Assembly (NCBI GenBank): GCA_019636625.1
Contig: JAHBXE010000001.1
Span: 372,001 to 436,000, forward strand
Length of the DNA stretch: 64,000 nucleotides
Reading direction: 5' to 3'
Source: Phycisphaeraceae bacterium
Lineage (GTDB): Bacteria; Planctomycetota; Phycisphaerae; Phycisphaerales; UBA1924
Positions within the stretch are counted from its first letter, which is position 1, and every line of letters starts with the position of its first letter. Below, in pieces: positions 16,284-24,864 of the stretch. The notes under the pieces were generated by a model. The model ran no database searches and was not told the DNA's origin. It saw only the letters and a program-made list of their open reading frames with translations. Position numbers and translations under genes: made by a program.

Positions 16284-18509
16284 GTGCGAAACTTCAAGAG
16301 CCGCCTGTTCGTTCTCGTGTCCGCCGTGGGTCTTGCCGTGCCGGCGCTGGTTTCAACCGCGACCGCGCAGAGCGCTGGTCAGCCGCAGTCGGCCGAAGAG
16401 CGCCGCAAGATGATGGCGGACACGCAGCTCCTGCGTGACTTCATCCACTACATCAACATCGAATCGAGAGAGGTCGCGGCGGGGATGGGACGGCGACTGC
16501 TCGAACTGAACCTCAAGCCGACGCAGTTTGTCGATCTGGTTGAAAAGTCGGGCGAGGAAGCGCGGTTCAACGAAGCGATTTTCCGTGCGATGCGGATCGC
16601 GGAGATCGAGCCGGTGGCGGCGGAGTTGGTCAAGTTGTTCGATCGCGGCAAGCTGGAGCGAGTCCGCGATCCGCAGGAGATCGCGAAGAACATCCAGTTG
16701 CTCAAGGGCAACATGGGGCAGAAGTTCTGGGGTCGCAGCCGGCTGATCGCCGCGGGCGAGTACGCGTTGCCCCAGCTTCTCGAGGCGCTGTCCGATCGTG
16801 CGGACACGCACTTGCAGGCCGAGGCGCAAGGGCTGCTCATCGACCTCGGACAGCAGTCGATCATCCCGCTGTGCACGGCGCTGAGCGGACTTGATCCTGT
16901 CGTGCAGGAGCAGGTGGCGAACATCCTCGGGCTGATCGGCTACCGCACGTCGCTGCCGTTCCTGTCCGAGGTGTTGACCACGACAAAGTCCGCGCCCGTA
17001 CGGGTCGCGGTGGAGCGGGCAATCAGCCGCATCGGCGCGGCGGGGATTTCGAATGATCCATCGGACCTGTTCCGCGAGCTTGGCGAGGGGTATTACGCTC
17101 AGCGCCCCGAACTGACGAGCTTCCCGGGAGAGGCGAACCAGATCCTGTGGTCGTTCAACCCCGGGTTCGGGCTGGCGCCGACGAGCATCCGCACCGAGGT
17201 GTACCACGAGGCGATGGCGATGCGCATGGCGGAGAAGAGCTTGACGCTCCGCCCGGCGGGGAACGATCGCGCTCTTTCGCTGTGGCTTGCTTCCAACTTC
17301 CGCCGCGAGATTCAGAGCCCCGCGGAGTACGAGAATCCCGCGTACCCCAAGAGCCGGCGCGATGCGATGTTCTACGCCGTCAATGCCGGAGCCCGGTACA
17401 ACCAGGACGTTCTCGCCAGGGCGATCGACGCGCGAGACACGCAACTTGCGCGTCGGGCGATCGCCGCGATCGAGCAGACGGCTGGAGGCGCGGGCCTCTG
17501 GTCGGCTTCGACGGACCGTCGCCCGCTCATCGAAGCGCTGCGGTACCCGAACCGCCGTGTTCAGTATGAAGCGGCTTTGAGCTTGGGCCGCGCCCAGCCG
17601 CAGCAGACCTTTGCGGGCGCGGAGCGGGTGGTTCCGATCCTGGCCAGCGCGATCCGGGATGCCGGGGCGAGGTACGCGGTTGTCATCGCGGGTGAGAAGG
17701 AACTCGGCGCCGCGATGCGTCGCACGATCGAACGCGCGGGTTACACCGTGCTGCCGGTCGGGGCTCAGCTCAGCGATGTGGCCGAGCCGATTTCCGAGGC
17801 GCCGGGCATCGACCTGATCGTGACCAATCTCTCGATGGTCCGCACCGACTCGCTGATCGCCGAGGCTCGCGCGACGCCCAAGCTGGCGGCGACGCCCGTG
17901 CTCTCTGTGTTGAATGCACAGGACGCCATCGAGCTGGGGCGGAAGTACGAGCGGGATCCGCTCGTCGCCGTCCGGCAAAGCGGCATTGACGAGAGCCAGA
18001 TGACCGCCGCCGCCGCGCAACTGGTTGAGTCCGCATCCGGCGGCCCGATCAGCCGCGAAGAGGCACGGGAGTATTCCGCGCGCTGCCTCGCGGTGCTGCG
18101 TGACCTGTCGCTCTCGACGAGCCCGGTGTTCAACGTTGGTGATGCGGCGCTGGCCCTGATCGCGGCGCTGCCCGAGAGTGCCGGAGCTGTTCGTCTGGAT
18201 ATCGCCGAGGTGCTTTCGCGGATTGATCAGAACCGGGCCCAGGTGGCGATCGCCGACGCCGCGTTCAACACCGAAGGGGATGAACGGGTGGCGATGCTGG
18301 GCAAGGTGGCGGACTCTGCCAAGCGGTTTGGTAATCGGCTTGAGAACCGCCAGGTGCAGCGGGCGATGGAGCTTGCGGCGCGCGGGGCGGACCGCGAGGC
18401 GACGGCCGCGGCGGCCCTTGTCGGTTCGCTCAACCTGCCTAACAGCAACCTGGTGCCGCTGATCCTGAACCAGGGTCAAGGCGAGCCGGTTAAGCAGGCC
18501 GGTCGCTGA
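16284..18509 (+). CDS. Exported HEAT-repeat protein with embedded receiver-like domain
   Basis: 741 residues, function unknown. A signal peptide (cleavage near ATAQ, residues 25-29) is followed by helical HEAT-like repeats, clearest at about residues 140-260 and 390-470. At about residues 472-597 an alpha/beta segment resembles a CheY-type receiver: YAVVIAGEKE (strand 1), IDLIVTNL (strand 3), TPVLSVLNA (strand 4), PLVAVRQSGIDES (strand 5). The phospho-acceptor Asp appears replaced by Asn in VTNL, and the conserved Lys of strand 5 is missing, so it should not be phosphorylated. A helical C-terminal region follows. The GTG at 16284 was chosen for CAGGAG 7 bp upstream and because the signal peptide then starts correctly. 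Confidence 0.7.
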   Translation: MRNFKSRLFVLVSAVGLAVPALVSTATAQSAGQPQSAEERRKMMADTQLLRDFIHYINIESREVAAGMGRRLLELNLKPTQFVDLVEKSGEEARFNEAIFRAMRIAEIEPVAAELVKLFDRGKLERVRDPQEIAKNIQLLKGNMGQKFWGRSRLIAAGEYALPQLLEALSDRADTHLQAEAQGLLIDLGQQSIIPLCTALSGLDPVVQEQVANILGLIGYRTSLPFLSEVLTTTKSAPVRVAVERAISRIGAAGISNDPSDLFRELGEGYYAQRPELTSFPGEANQILWSFNPGFGLAPTSIRTEVYHEAMAMRMAEKSLTLRPAGNDRALSLWLASNFRREIQSPAEYENPAYPKSRRDAMFYAVNAGARYNQDVLARAIDARDTQLARRAIAAIEQTAGGAGLWSASTDRRPLIEALRYPNRRVQYEAALSLGRAQPQQTFAGAERVVPILASAIRDAGARYAVVIAGEKELGAAMRRTIERAGYTVLPVGAQLSDVAEPISEAPGIDLIVTNLSMVRTDSLIAEARATPKLAATPVLSVLNAQDAIELGRKYERDPLVAVRQSGIDESQMTAAAAQLVESASGGPISREEAREYSARCLAVLRDLSLSTSPVFNVGDAALALIAALPESAGAVRLDIAEVLSRIDQNRAQVAIADAAFNTEGDERVAMLGKVADSAKRFGNRLENRQVQRAMELAARGADREATAAAALVGSLNLPNSNLVPLILNQGQGEPVKQAGR

Positions 18510-18515
18510 TTCGGC

Positions 18516-19718
18516 TCAGTTGCTTCGTCGCCAGAAGGTCAGTTGCGGCTGCGTTGCGCCCTTGATGCGCTGCGCATCGGCTTCGACGAGCACGCTGAGG
18601 CCCGGCTTGGCTTTGTCGTGCTTGATCATGGCGAAGCAGATCGGTGACGACCCGAGCATCGGGGAGAGAGTCGAACTGGTCACAGCGCCGATCGGATCCC
18701 CTTCCGGGTCGGCGGCATCCCACACGCGGGAGGCCGTCACCGGTTGGGATGGCAGAGGGACACCTTCTTCACCATGCGTCAACACGGACTCGCACTTGAT
18801 CCCCATCAGGAGTTTCTTCGAGTGCCCACGGGACTGCATGCGGGCGACGACTTCCTGCCCCAGATAGCACCCCTTGGTAAAGGACACGCGATCGTGGATG
18901 ATGCCGGTTTCGTGGGGGAGCGAGTCGGGCCCGAAGTCGATGTTGTAGAGCGGGCGGCCCGCCTCGATCCGGGCGATGTTGTACGCGTGCCAGCCGGAGG
19001 GTCGCAGACGGAATCTCGTGGCCGGGTCATCGCCGTTTGAGTCATCGTGAACCTGGCCGGTCTCGACGAGAGTTTGATAGACATCGACGGCGGCCTCGGC
19101 GGGCATAGTCAACTCCAGCCCGACTTCGCCGGTGGAGTCGTCCCGGTCGACGACAACCTCGTGTCCGCGGATGCGCACTGTTGATACCGCTCCGGGCGAG
19201 AGGCTCAACACAGGGGGTCCGTTGAGCGGCTCGGCGACCTCGTGGAGAAGGGCGGCCGCTGTGGGGCCGTGCAGGGCGAGGCGGTGGGTCGTCTCGGAAA
19301 CGTCGCCGATGGAGACATTCTCCGTGATGATGAAGGCGTTGAGGCCGTCGATGGTTCGACGGCAAGCGAGGATGTCGAGGTCCACGAGCATCCTGGATCC
19401 GAGTTCGATGAGGCGCAGGTCGGCATCGATGCGGCCCTTGCGATTCAGCCAGAAGGTGCTGCGGGTATGTAGCGGCGTCAGCCCCTTGAGCTCCTGGGTC
19501 ACCATTCGATTCAGAAAGTCCAGGCGGTCCGGCCCAGTGATCTCGAGCACGGCGCGGTGAGGCTGGTCGAGGAGTATGCATGCCTTGCGGATGGCCGCGT
19601 ACTCCAACTCGAGCTCGCCGAAAGTCTCGGCGACAGAGATGCCCGCCTCGGGCGGGCCGTAGAACGCCAAAGAAGCCTCTGCGAGTTGTTGCAGCTTTCG
19701 AAGCGGGCTCACGCGCAT
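18516..19718 (-). CDS. ygfZ: YgfZ/GcvT-like folate-binding protein
   Basis: 400 residues. YgfZ-type proteins bind tetrahydrofolate and support maintenance of certain iron-sulfur enzymes. The diagnostic motif KGCYLGQE (residues 282-289, with the conserved Cys284) is present, along with GCV_T-like features (LEITGPDRLDFLNRM near residue 58) and a C-terminal barrel. It is not the glycine cleavage T protein: no other gcv genes are nearby and the KGC signature belongs to YgfZ. The ATG at 19718 is preceded 5 bp away by TACCGT (19724-19729, minus strand), with no Shine-Dalgarno sequence. It ends 6 bp from the convergent HEAT-repeat gene. Confidence 0.88.
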   Translation of the reverse strand: MRVSPLRKLQQLAEASLAFYGPPEAGISVAETFGELELEYAAIRKACILLDQPHRAVLEITGPDRLDFLNRMVTQELKGLTPLHTRSTFWLNRKGRIDADLRLIELGSRMLVDLDILACRRTIDGLNAFIITENVSIGDVSETTHRLALHGPTAAALLHEVAEPLNGPPVLSLSPGAVSTVRIRGHEVVVDRDDSTGEVGLELTMPAEAAVDVYQTLVETGQVHDDSNGDDPATRFRLRPSGWHAYNIARIEAGRPLYNIDFGPDSLPHETGIIHDRVSFTKGCYLGQEVVARMQSRGHSKKLLMGIKCESVLTHGEEGVPLPSQPVTASRVWDAADPEGDPIGAVTSSTLSPMLGSSPICFAMIKHDKAKPGLSVLVEADAQRIKGATQPQLTFWRRSN

Positions 19719-19841
19719 GGGGTACGGTAGGGTGCTACCGACGGTTTGCCGAGGCCGCCCGGTGATCGAGCGTGACGTTCGGACGCCTGAGCACGAAGGG
19801 GCGGATACACTGGCCCCCACGGAGATCCCAGGAGCCTCGAC

Positions 19842-20912
19842 GTGAACACCGATCTGCTGAAGCGTTTGTGCGAAACCCCGGGCGTTCCAGGCCGCGAGGA
19901 GCGGGTGCGGGCGCTGATTCAGAAGGAAGTGAAGGGCCTCTTTGATGAGGTGCGGGTGGATGCGATGGGTTCACTCATCTGCCGCCGCCATCCGCGGGGT
20001 GCTCGGGGGAAGGTGGTCAAGGGCAGCAAGAAGCCGACAATCGTCATGCTCCTGTGCCACATGGATGAGATCGGCTTCTACGTCTCGGCGGTGGACAGCA
20101 AGGGGTGGATCTGGTGCAACCCGGCCGGCGGGTTCGACGCACGCAACCTGTTCTCGCGGCGTGTTCTGGTGTGCACCGACAACGGCGACTTCAAGGGGGT
20201 TATGAATCCCGGTGGGCGGCCGATCCACATCTCCTCTCCGGAGGAGCGCACCAAGGTTCCGGAGACGAAGCAGTTCTTCATCGACATCGGGCTGCCGGCG
20301 GACAAGGTCAAGAAATCGGTAAAGGTCGGGGACTTCATCGTGATGGATGAGCCGGCGATCGAGATGGGGACCAAGGTGGTTTCCAAGGCCCTCGACAACC
20401 GTGTGGCTTGCTGGCTGGGGATTGAGTCAATTCGCGAGCTCGACGCCGCGGGATCAGCGCATGCGTGCGAGGTTGTGGTGGCGTTTACAACCCAGGAGGA
20501 AGTGGGTTTGCGCGGGGCAAAGACCGCCAGTCACGCGGTGCAGCCGGATATCGGTATCGGCATCGATGTCACTCTCTCGTGCGACACGCCCGGGGTCCCG
20601 GATGAAGAGTCCGTGACGCACCACGGCAAGGGATTCGGGCTGCACATCAAGGATGGATCATTCATCTCCGACAAGAAGCTCGTCGACGAGTTTGAGGCGG
20701 TCGCGAAGAAGCACCGGATCCCGTACCAGCGGACGATCCTCGCCGCGGGCGGGCAGGACGGCGCGGCGGCGCAGCAGGCCGCAGCGGGCGCCCGGGCCAT
20801 CGGCATCGTCGTCGGTACACGGTACATTCACACGGTCACGGAAATGATCGATACACGCGACCTCGGTGCGGCGCGGGATGTGATAGCGGCGTACATCCCG
20901 ACGGTCGATTGA
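19842..20912 (+). CDS. M42 family metallo-aminopeptidase
   Basis: 356 residues, the full length of the M42 (TET aminopeptidase / FrvX) family; these dinuclear metal enzymes often form large tetrahedral particles in the cytoplasm. The metal ligands are visible: His73 (HMDE), bridging Asp185 (ALDNRVA), Glu220 with the general base Glu219 (TQEEVGLRGA), Asp242 (GIDVTLS) and His330 (YIHTVTE). Specificity cannot be read from sequence. The GTG start at 19842 follows CAGGAG at 19829-19834. It is divergent from ygfZ, with 123 bp between start codons. Relatives are sometimes labelled endoglucanase, which I consider a legacy misannotation. Confidence 0.9.
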   Translation: MNTDLLKRLCETPGVPGREERVRALIQKEVKGLFDEVRVDAMGSLICRRHPRGARGKVVKGSKKPTIVMLLCHMDEIGFYVSAVDSKGWIWCNPAGGFDARNLFSRRVLVCTDNGDFKGVMNPGGRPIHISSPEERTKVPETKQFFIDIGLPADKVKKSVKVGDFIVMDEPAIEMGTKVVSKALDNRVACWLGIESIRELDAAGSAHACEVVVAFTTQEEVGLRGAKTASHAVQPDIGIGIDVTLSCDTPGVPDEESVTHHGKGFGLHIKDGSFISDKKLVDEFEAVAKKHRIPYQRTILAAGGQDGAAAQQAAAGARAIGIVVGTRYIHTVTEMIDTRDLGAARDVIAAYIPTVD

Positions 20913-20990
20913 AGCGGCGTGCCCTGAGCTGTTGGTTCGCCGGGTCAAGCCCTCTGGCCATGACGATATGAGAGCCAGTCGGGACGCATC

Positions 20991-21782
20991 TCAGCCGGCC
21001 ATTCGCGACGAGGCGGTGCGATAGCCGACCAGCCATGCCGCGCTGCCGAATCTCTGATCAAACTCGCGGTCCAGATTGACGCCGATGGAGGCAAGCGTCT
21101 GGCCGGAGCGGGCTTTGCTCATGTGCATCAGGCCGCGATCCAGTTCGGCCTTTCCTCCAATGAAGACGTTGCCATCAAGGTTGGACGCTTTTTCGCGGGC
21201 TTCGAGCGAGCGCATTCGCTCGAACGAGCAGGACGCGACAGACGACATGATCCGGTCCTCGTCCAACTCTTCGCCAAGGAAGGCGACCATGCGGCGGAGC
21301 TCCTTGGCGGCATCTTCTTTCAGGTCTTCGTAGCGAACGAGGAGCAGGGGGAACTGACGCTGGGAGAGCCAGGAAAGTAGGTTGTCCTCCCAGGTGCCGA
21401 AGCCATTCCGGAGGCTTCCGGGGTCCGCTCCACTTTGGATGAACAGGCGGACGAAGTGCTCGTCCGTCCACTTGGCGAGCGGCTCGCGCAGGCGGTAATA
21501 GTTGAGCATCGAGAGCAAGACATCGCGAGGGTGGCGGACGATGTAGATCGCGCCGGCGGTCCGATCGACATGAGGCATTTGTGGGGAAAGCCCCCAGTGC
21601 GTCTTGATCAACTGAGTCCGAGTTGCCGTGGAAGCCCGTGCCAGATCGCCGGCGTGAATATCGGGGATCCGCTTGCCTACATCCGCGGAGTTCGTGATTT
21701 CCCCGTAGAAATAACGGTAGAGAAGGAAACGCACCCATGTGTTGCCGGACTTTGGGAACGAAGCAAGCCAGTGAATCTGCAT
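20991..21782 (-). CDS. Sulfotransferase family protein
   Basis: 263 residues with the PAPS-dependent sulfotransferase fold. The 5'-phosphosulfate loop is PKSGNTW (residues 10-16) and the 3'-phosphate-binding motif is RHPRDVLLS (residues 83-91); RYEDL follows further on. The size and motif style are those of sulfotransferases acting on small molecules, lipids or glycans. Acceptor unknown; no sulfate activation genes (cysN, cysC) are adjacent. The ATG at 21782 fits the beginning of the first strand (MQIHWLASFPKSG) and is preceded by GGAG. It lies just downstream of the pyruvate dehydrogenase genes on the same strand, separated by 75 bp. Confidence 0.85.
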   Translation of the reverse strand: MQIHWLASFPKSGNTWVRFLLYRYFYGEITNSADVGKRIPDIHAGDLARASTATRTQLIKTHWGLSPQMPHVDRTAGAIYIVRHPRDVLLSMLNYYRLREPLAKWTDEHFVRLFIQSGADPGSLRNGFGTWEDNLLSWLSQRQFPLLLVRYEDLKEDAAKELRRMVAFLGEELDEDRIMSSVASCSFERMRSLEAREKASNLDGNVFIGGKAELDRGLMHMSKARSGQTLASIGVNLDREFDQRFGSAAWLVGYRTASSRMAG

Positions 21783-21857
21783 GGGGACTCCGAAGCGACG
21801 TCGAGGTCGAAGAGACAATCGACGCCGAATGTGCCCCACGTGAAAGGTGAAACCCCA

Positions 21858-23234
21858 CTATACGAGAAGCATGGCGGGTTGTTCCAGCATGTGCTTGACG
21901 GTCGCCAGGTACTGCGCCGCCATCGCGCCATCGACGATGCGATGGTCGCTTGACATGGTCATCGACATGAGCGTGCCGACGGTGAGCTGGCCGTTCTTGA
22001 CGATCGGCTTCTGAATGGCAGAACCGACGGCGAGGATGGCGGCGTTGGGTGGGTTGATGATGGCGGTGAAGTGGTCGACGCCGTACATGCCCAGGTTGGA
22101 GATGGTGAAGGTGGAGTCGGACATTTCCTCCACGGTCAGGCCACGCGTTCTGGCCTTTTCCGCGAGCGACTTGGTGTTGGCGGAAATGAGGCGAAGGCCC
22201 ATCGCATCCGCATTGCGGAGAGTGGCGACGACGAGACCGCCGCCGCGGTCCTCGGGAAGGGCGATGGCGACACCGATGTTGACATCGCCGACGATATCGA
22301 TGGCGGTCTCACCGTTGGTCTCGACCCACCGGGAGTTGACGAACGGGTGCTGGTGCATCGCCAGGGCGCAGGCGCGGACGAGGAAGTCGTTCACGCTGAG
22401 CTTGACACCCTGGGACTCGAGCTGATCGTTGAGCTGCTTGCGAAGCGCCAGCAGCGCATCCATCTCAACCTCGACTGTCACCTGGTAGTGGGGGATGGTT
22501 GTCTTGGACTCGACGAGCCGCTTCGCGATGGTCCGACGCATGTTGGAGAGGGCAACACGGCGGGAAGTCAGCATCTGGCCCGGGGGTGGGACCATGACAG
22601 CGGGCGTGGCCGGGACGTGCGCCGCGGCCAGGCCGGTGACCTTGGGCGTTGGCTTGACGGGCGATGTTGGCATTTGGCCCGCCGGAGAGCCCGTGCTGAT
22701 CGCGGCCTCGACATCCTTCCGCGTGATGCGGCCGGATGGGCCGGTGCCCGCGATCGAGCCGAGGTCGAGACCGGACTCTTCGGCGATCTTGCGTGCCAAG
22801 GGAGAAGCAAAAACGCGGCCCCGAGGTTCAATGACGGAGGCCGCACCGTTGCCAGAAGGCTTGGTCTGCCGAGGCGGATCGACCACAGCTGTTGAAGAGC
22901 CGCCGGCCGAAGTGGTCGCATGGGTTGCACCACCGGACTTCATGGCTGCTGGCGCGGCGGACCCCGCCGTGGACTTGGCAGAATCGACCGATTCACCCGC
23001 GCCGGCGAGAACGAGAATCACTTGCCCAACCTTGACGGTCTGGCCCTCCGGAACGGCCAGCTTGGCGACGACGCCATCGTCGAAGGACTGGAGCGGCATC
23101 GTGGCCTTGTCGGTTTCTATGTCCGCGATCTCGTCGCCGGTCTTGACGGTCTGGCCCTCTTTGACGTTCCACTTGACGACGGTGCCGACTTCCATGGTGT
23201 CGGAGAGGCGGGGCATTGTGACTTCGATGGGCAT
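21858..23234 (-). CDS. pdhC: Dihydrolipoyl acetyltransferase, E2 of pyruvate dehydrogenase
   Basis: 458 residues. One N-terminal lipoyl domain carries the lipoylated Lys43 in ETDKATM, an Ala/Pro/Thr-rich linker follows, then the peripheral subunit-binding domain (ASPLARKIAEESG...GPSGRITRKDV, about residues 140-180) and a C-terminal catalytic acetyltransferase domain with His431 and Asp435 in SSDHRIVDG. It transfers acetyl groups from E1-bound hydroxyethyl-ThDP to CoA. E1-beta lies upstream on the same strand, but a four-helix-bundle gene separates them. GAGG lies 7 bp before the ATG. A branched-chain E2 is possible, but the E1-beta partner and domain layout favour pyruvate dehydrogenase. Confidence 0.92.
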   Translation of the reverse strand: MPIEVTMPRLSDTMEVGTVVKWNVKEGQTVKTGDEIADIETDKATMPLQSFDDGVVAKLAVPEGQTVKVGQVILVLAGAGESVDSAKSTAGSAAPAAMKSGGATHATTSAGGSSTAVVDPPRQTKPSGNGAASVIEPRGRVFASPLARKIAEESGLDLGSIAGTGPSGRITRKDVEAAISTGSPAGQMPTSPVKPTPKVTGLAAAHVPATPAVMVPPPGQMLTSRRVALSNMRRTIAKRLVESKTTIPHYQVTVEVEMDALLALRKQLNDQLESQGVKLSVNDFLVRACALAMHQHPFVNSRWVETNGETAIDIVGDVNIGVAIALPEDRGGGLVVATLRNADAMGLRLISANTKSLAEKARTRGLTVEEMSDSTFTISNLGMYGVDHFTAIINPPNAAILAVGSAIQKPIVKNGQLTVGTLMSMTMSSDHRIVDGAMAAQYLATVKHMLEQPAMLLV

Positions 23235-23269
23235 TCGTAAACCTCAAAGCGCAAAGCTCAAAACGCAAA

Positions 23270-23632
23270 TCAGGAGGTGCTTCCCTTTGACCGAGCGATC
23301 ATGGTGCCCATGACCTTGCGAAGCTCGTTGCACTCGGCTTCCCATGTCTGGAGCCATTCTGGCTTGATCCAGTTGCGACAACTGATCATACGGAGCCAGA
23401 AACGACTCTCATTCAGCTCGCGAACAGATATGGCCAGACACTTCACGAACTCCTTCTTGGACATGGCTTCGTAGGCCTCGAATACGTTCGCCCCCACCGA
23501 TGTCCCCGAACCCATGAGTTGATCTACAACCCGTCTGCTTCGGCGCTGGCCGTCGAGCGAGTCGACCACATCAACAACTCGATCGCAGAACATCTCCATG
23601 CGGTGCAGGAACTCATCACGAAGCCTCGCCAT
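23270..23632 (-). CDS. Four-helix-bundle protein (S23 / 23S rRNA intervening-sequence family)
   Basis: 120 residues, all-helical, matching the family of small four-helix-bundle proteins first found in 23S rRNA intervening sequences: a basic N-terminal helix, then GSGTSVGANVFEAYEAMSKKE, the family's most conserved segment, and the ELNESRFWLRM helix. Members form pentamers and are common as stand-alone chromosomal genes; their function is not established. GGGAGG lies 9 bp before the ATG. It sits between E1-beta and E2 of pyruvate dehydrogenase with gaps of 43 and 35 bp, so it is probably cotranscribed with them. That placement looks like an insertion into the operon. Confidence 0.85.
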   Translation of the reverse strand: MARLRDEFLHRMEMFCDRVVDVVDSLDGQRRSRRVVDQLMGSGTSVGANVFEAYEAMSKKEFVKCLAISVRELNESRFWLRMISCRNWIKPEWLQTWEAECNELRKVMGTMIARSKGSTS

Positions 23633-23675
23633 GCCGTCCGCCTCCCTTTGCGTTTTTGGCTTTGCGATTTGAGCT

Positions 23676-24677
23676 TCACAGAAGCCCCATCGTCTTCTTC
23701 ACAGCTCCAATGATCTTGCCCTTGTTGGGCAGATACGCCGCTTCCAGCGCCTTGGCGTACGGCGTGGGGACGTCGTCGCTGTTGACCCGCAACGGCTGAT
23801 GATCGAGGTAGTCGAACGCGCGTTCGCAGGTCTGGGTGATCACCTCGCTGGCCACGCTGGCAAAGGGCCAGCATTGATCGACAACAACGAGGCGGCCGGT
23901 CTGCTTCAGGCTCCGGACCACCGATTCCATGTCCAGCGGGCGAATGGTTCGCATGTCGAGAACATGGCAGGTGATGCCTTCCTTTAGAAGTTCATCCGCC
24001 GCGTCAAGGCAGAAGTTGACGGGGCGTCCGAAGGAGACGAGTGTGCAGTCCGCCGGCTGGTCCCAGGATCCGCGCCGGAGCTCGGCCTGTCCGAAGGGGA
24101 TGGTGTACTCCTCCTCCGGTACATGGCCCTTGTCGCCGAGCATGCGCTCGGACTCGAGGAAGAACACGGGATCGTCGTCGCGGATGGCGGTCTTGAGGAG
24201 TCCCTTGGCGTCGTAGGGGTTGCTGGGGATGACGATCTTAACGCCGGGGACATTGCTGTAGAGCCCCTCAACACACCAGGAGTGCGTGGAGCCGAGCTGC
24301 CCGCCGGCGCCGTCATTGCCGCGGAAGACGATGGGGCAACCCCACTGGCCGCCGGACATGTACAGCATCTTGGGGGCGTTGTTCAGGATCTGGTCCGCCG
24401 CGACGAGGGAGAACGACCACGACATGAACTCGACGATGGGCCGGAGGCCGTACATCGCCGCGGCGATGCCCATGCCGGCAAAGCCGTTTTCGGAGATCGG
24501 AGAGTCGATGATGCGCTTGGGGCCGAACTCGTCGAGCATGCCTTGGGAGACCTTGTACGCACCGTTGTACTGGGCCACTTCCTCGCCGATGAGGAAGATG
24601 CGTTCATCGCGGCGCATCTCTTCGCTCATGGCTTCTCGGAGGGCTTCGCGGAACTGGATTTCTCGGGTCGCGGTCAT
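23676..24677 (-). CDS. pdhB: Pyruvate dehydrogenase E1 component, beta subunit
   Basis: 333 residues, the usual length. Family hallmarks include FLIGEEVAQYNGAYKVSQG at the thiamine diphosphate-binding N-terminal half, DSPISENGFAGMGIAAA, and the C-terminal transketolase domain (TLVSFGRPVNFCLDAADEL, HVLDMRTIRPLD). It forms the E1 heterotetramer with the alpha subunit, which supplies the diphosphate-binding motif. No alpha-subunit gene is adjacent on either side, so it must lie elsewhere. The ATG at 24677 starts the conserved MTATREIQFREAL; a frame extension 13 codons upstream exists but is not needed. No good Shine-Dalgarno sequence is visible. Confidence 0.93.
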   Translation of the reverse strand: MTATREIQFREALREAMSEEMRRDERIFLIGEEVAQYNGAYKVSQGMLDEFGPKRIIDSPISENGFAGMGIAAAMYGLRPIVEFMSWSFSLVAADQILNNAPKMLYMSGGQWGCPIVFRGNDGAGGQLGSTHSWCVEGLYSNVPGVKIVIPSNPYDAKGLLKTAIRDDDPVFFLESERMLGDKGHVPEEEYTIPFGQAELRRGSWDQPADCTLVSFGRPVNFCLDAADELLKEGITCHVLDMRTIRPLDMESVVRSLKQTGRLVVVDQCWPFASVASEVITQTCERAFDYLDHQPLRVNSDDVPTPYAKALEAAYLPNKGKIIGAVKKTMGLL

Positions 24678-24864
24678 GGAGTGCAATGCCTTTCGCTCGG
24701 GACAGCGGTCGGCCAAAGGGAGGGAACGACCGCAGGCGAAGATGGTAGGCTGTTTGCCTCGCGTGCTGACCTGCGGCGTTTAACCCACGGGCGGCGTTGA
24801 GAAGGACTCGCCAACGAAAGGGCGGTCCGCCGTTGCCGGGGCACACCTCGCTCGTCCGCGGGAA

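Noticed and set aside
16353-18479. A long minus-strand open frame opposite the HEAT-repeat gene
   Set aside because: Arg-rich translation without motifs; the plus-strand gene has a promoter, ribosome-binding site and signal peptide.
19842-20912. An endoglucanase
   Set aside because: All five metal-binding residues fit M42 aminopeptidases; the cellulase label is a legacy annotation in this family.
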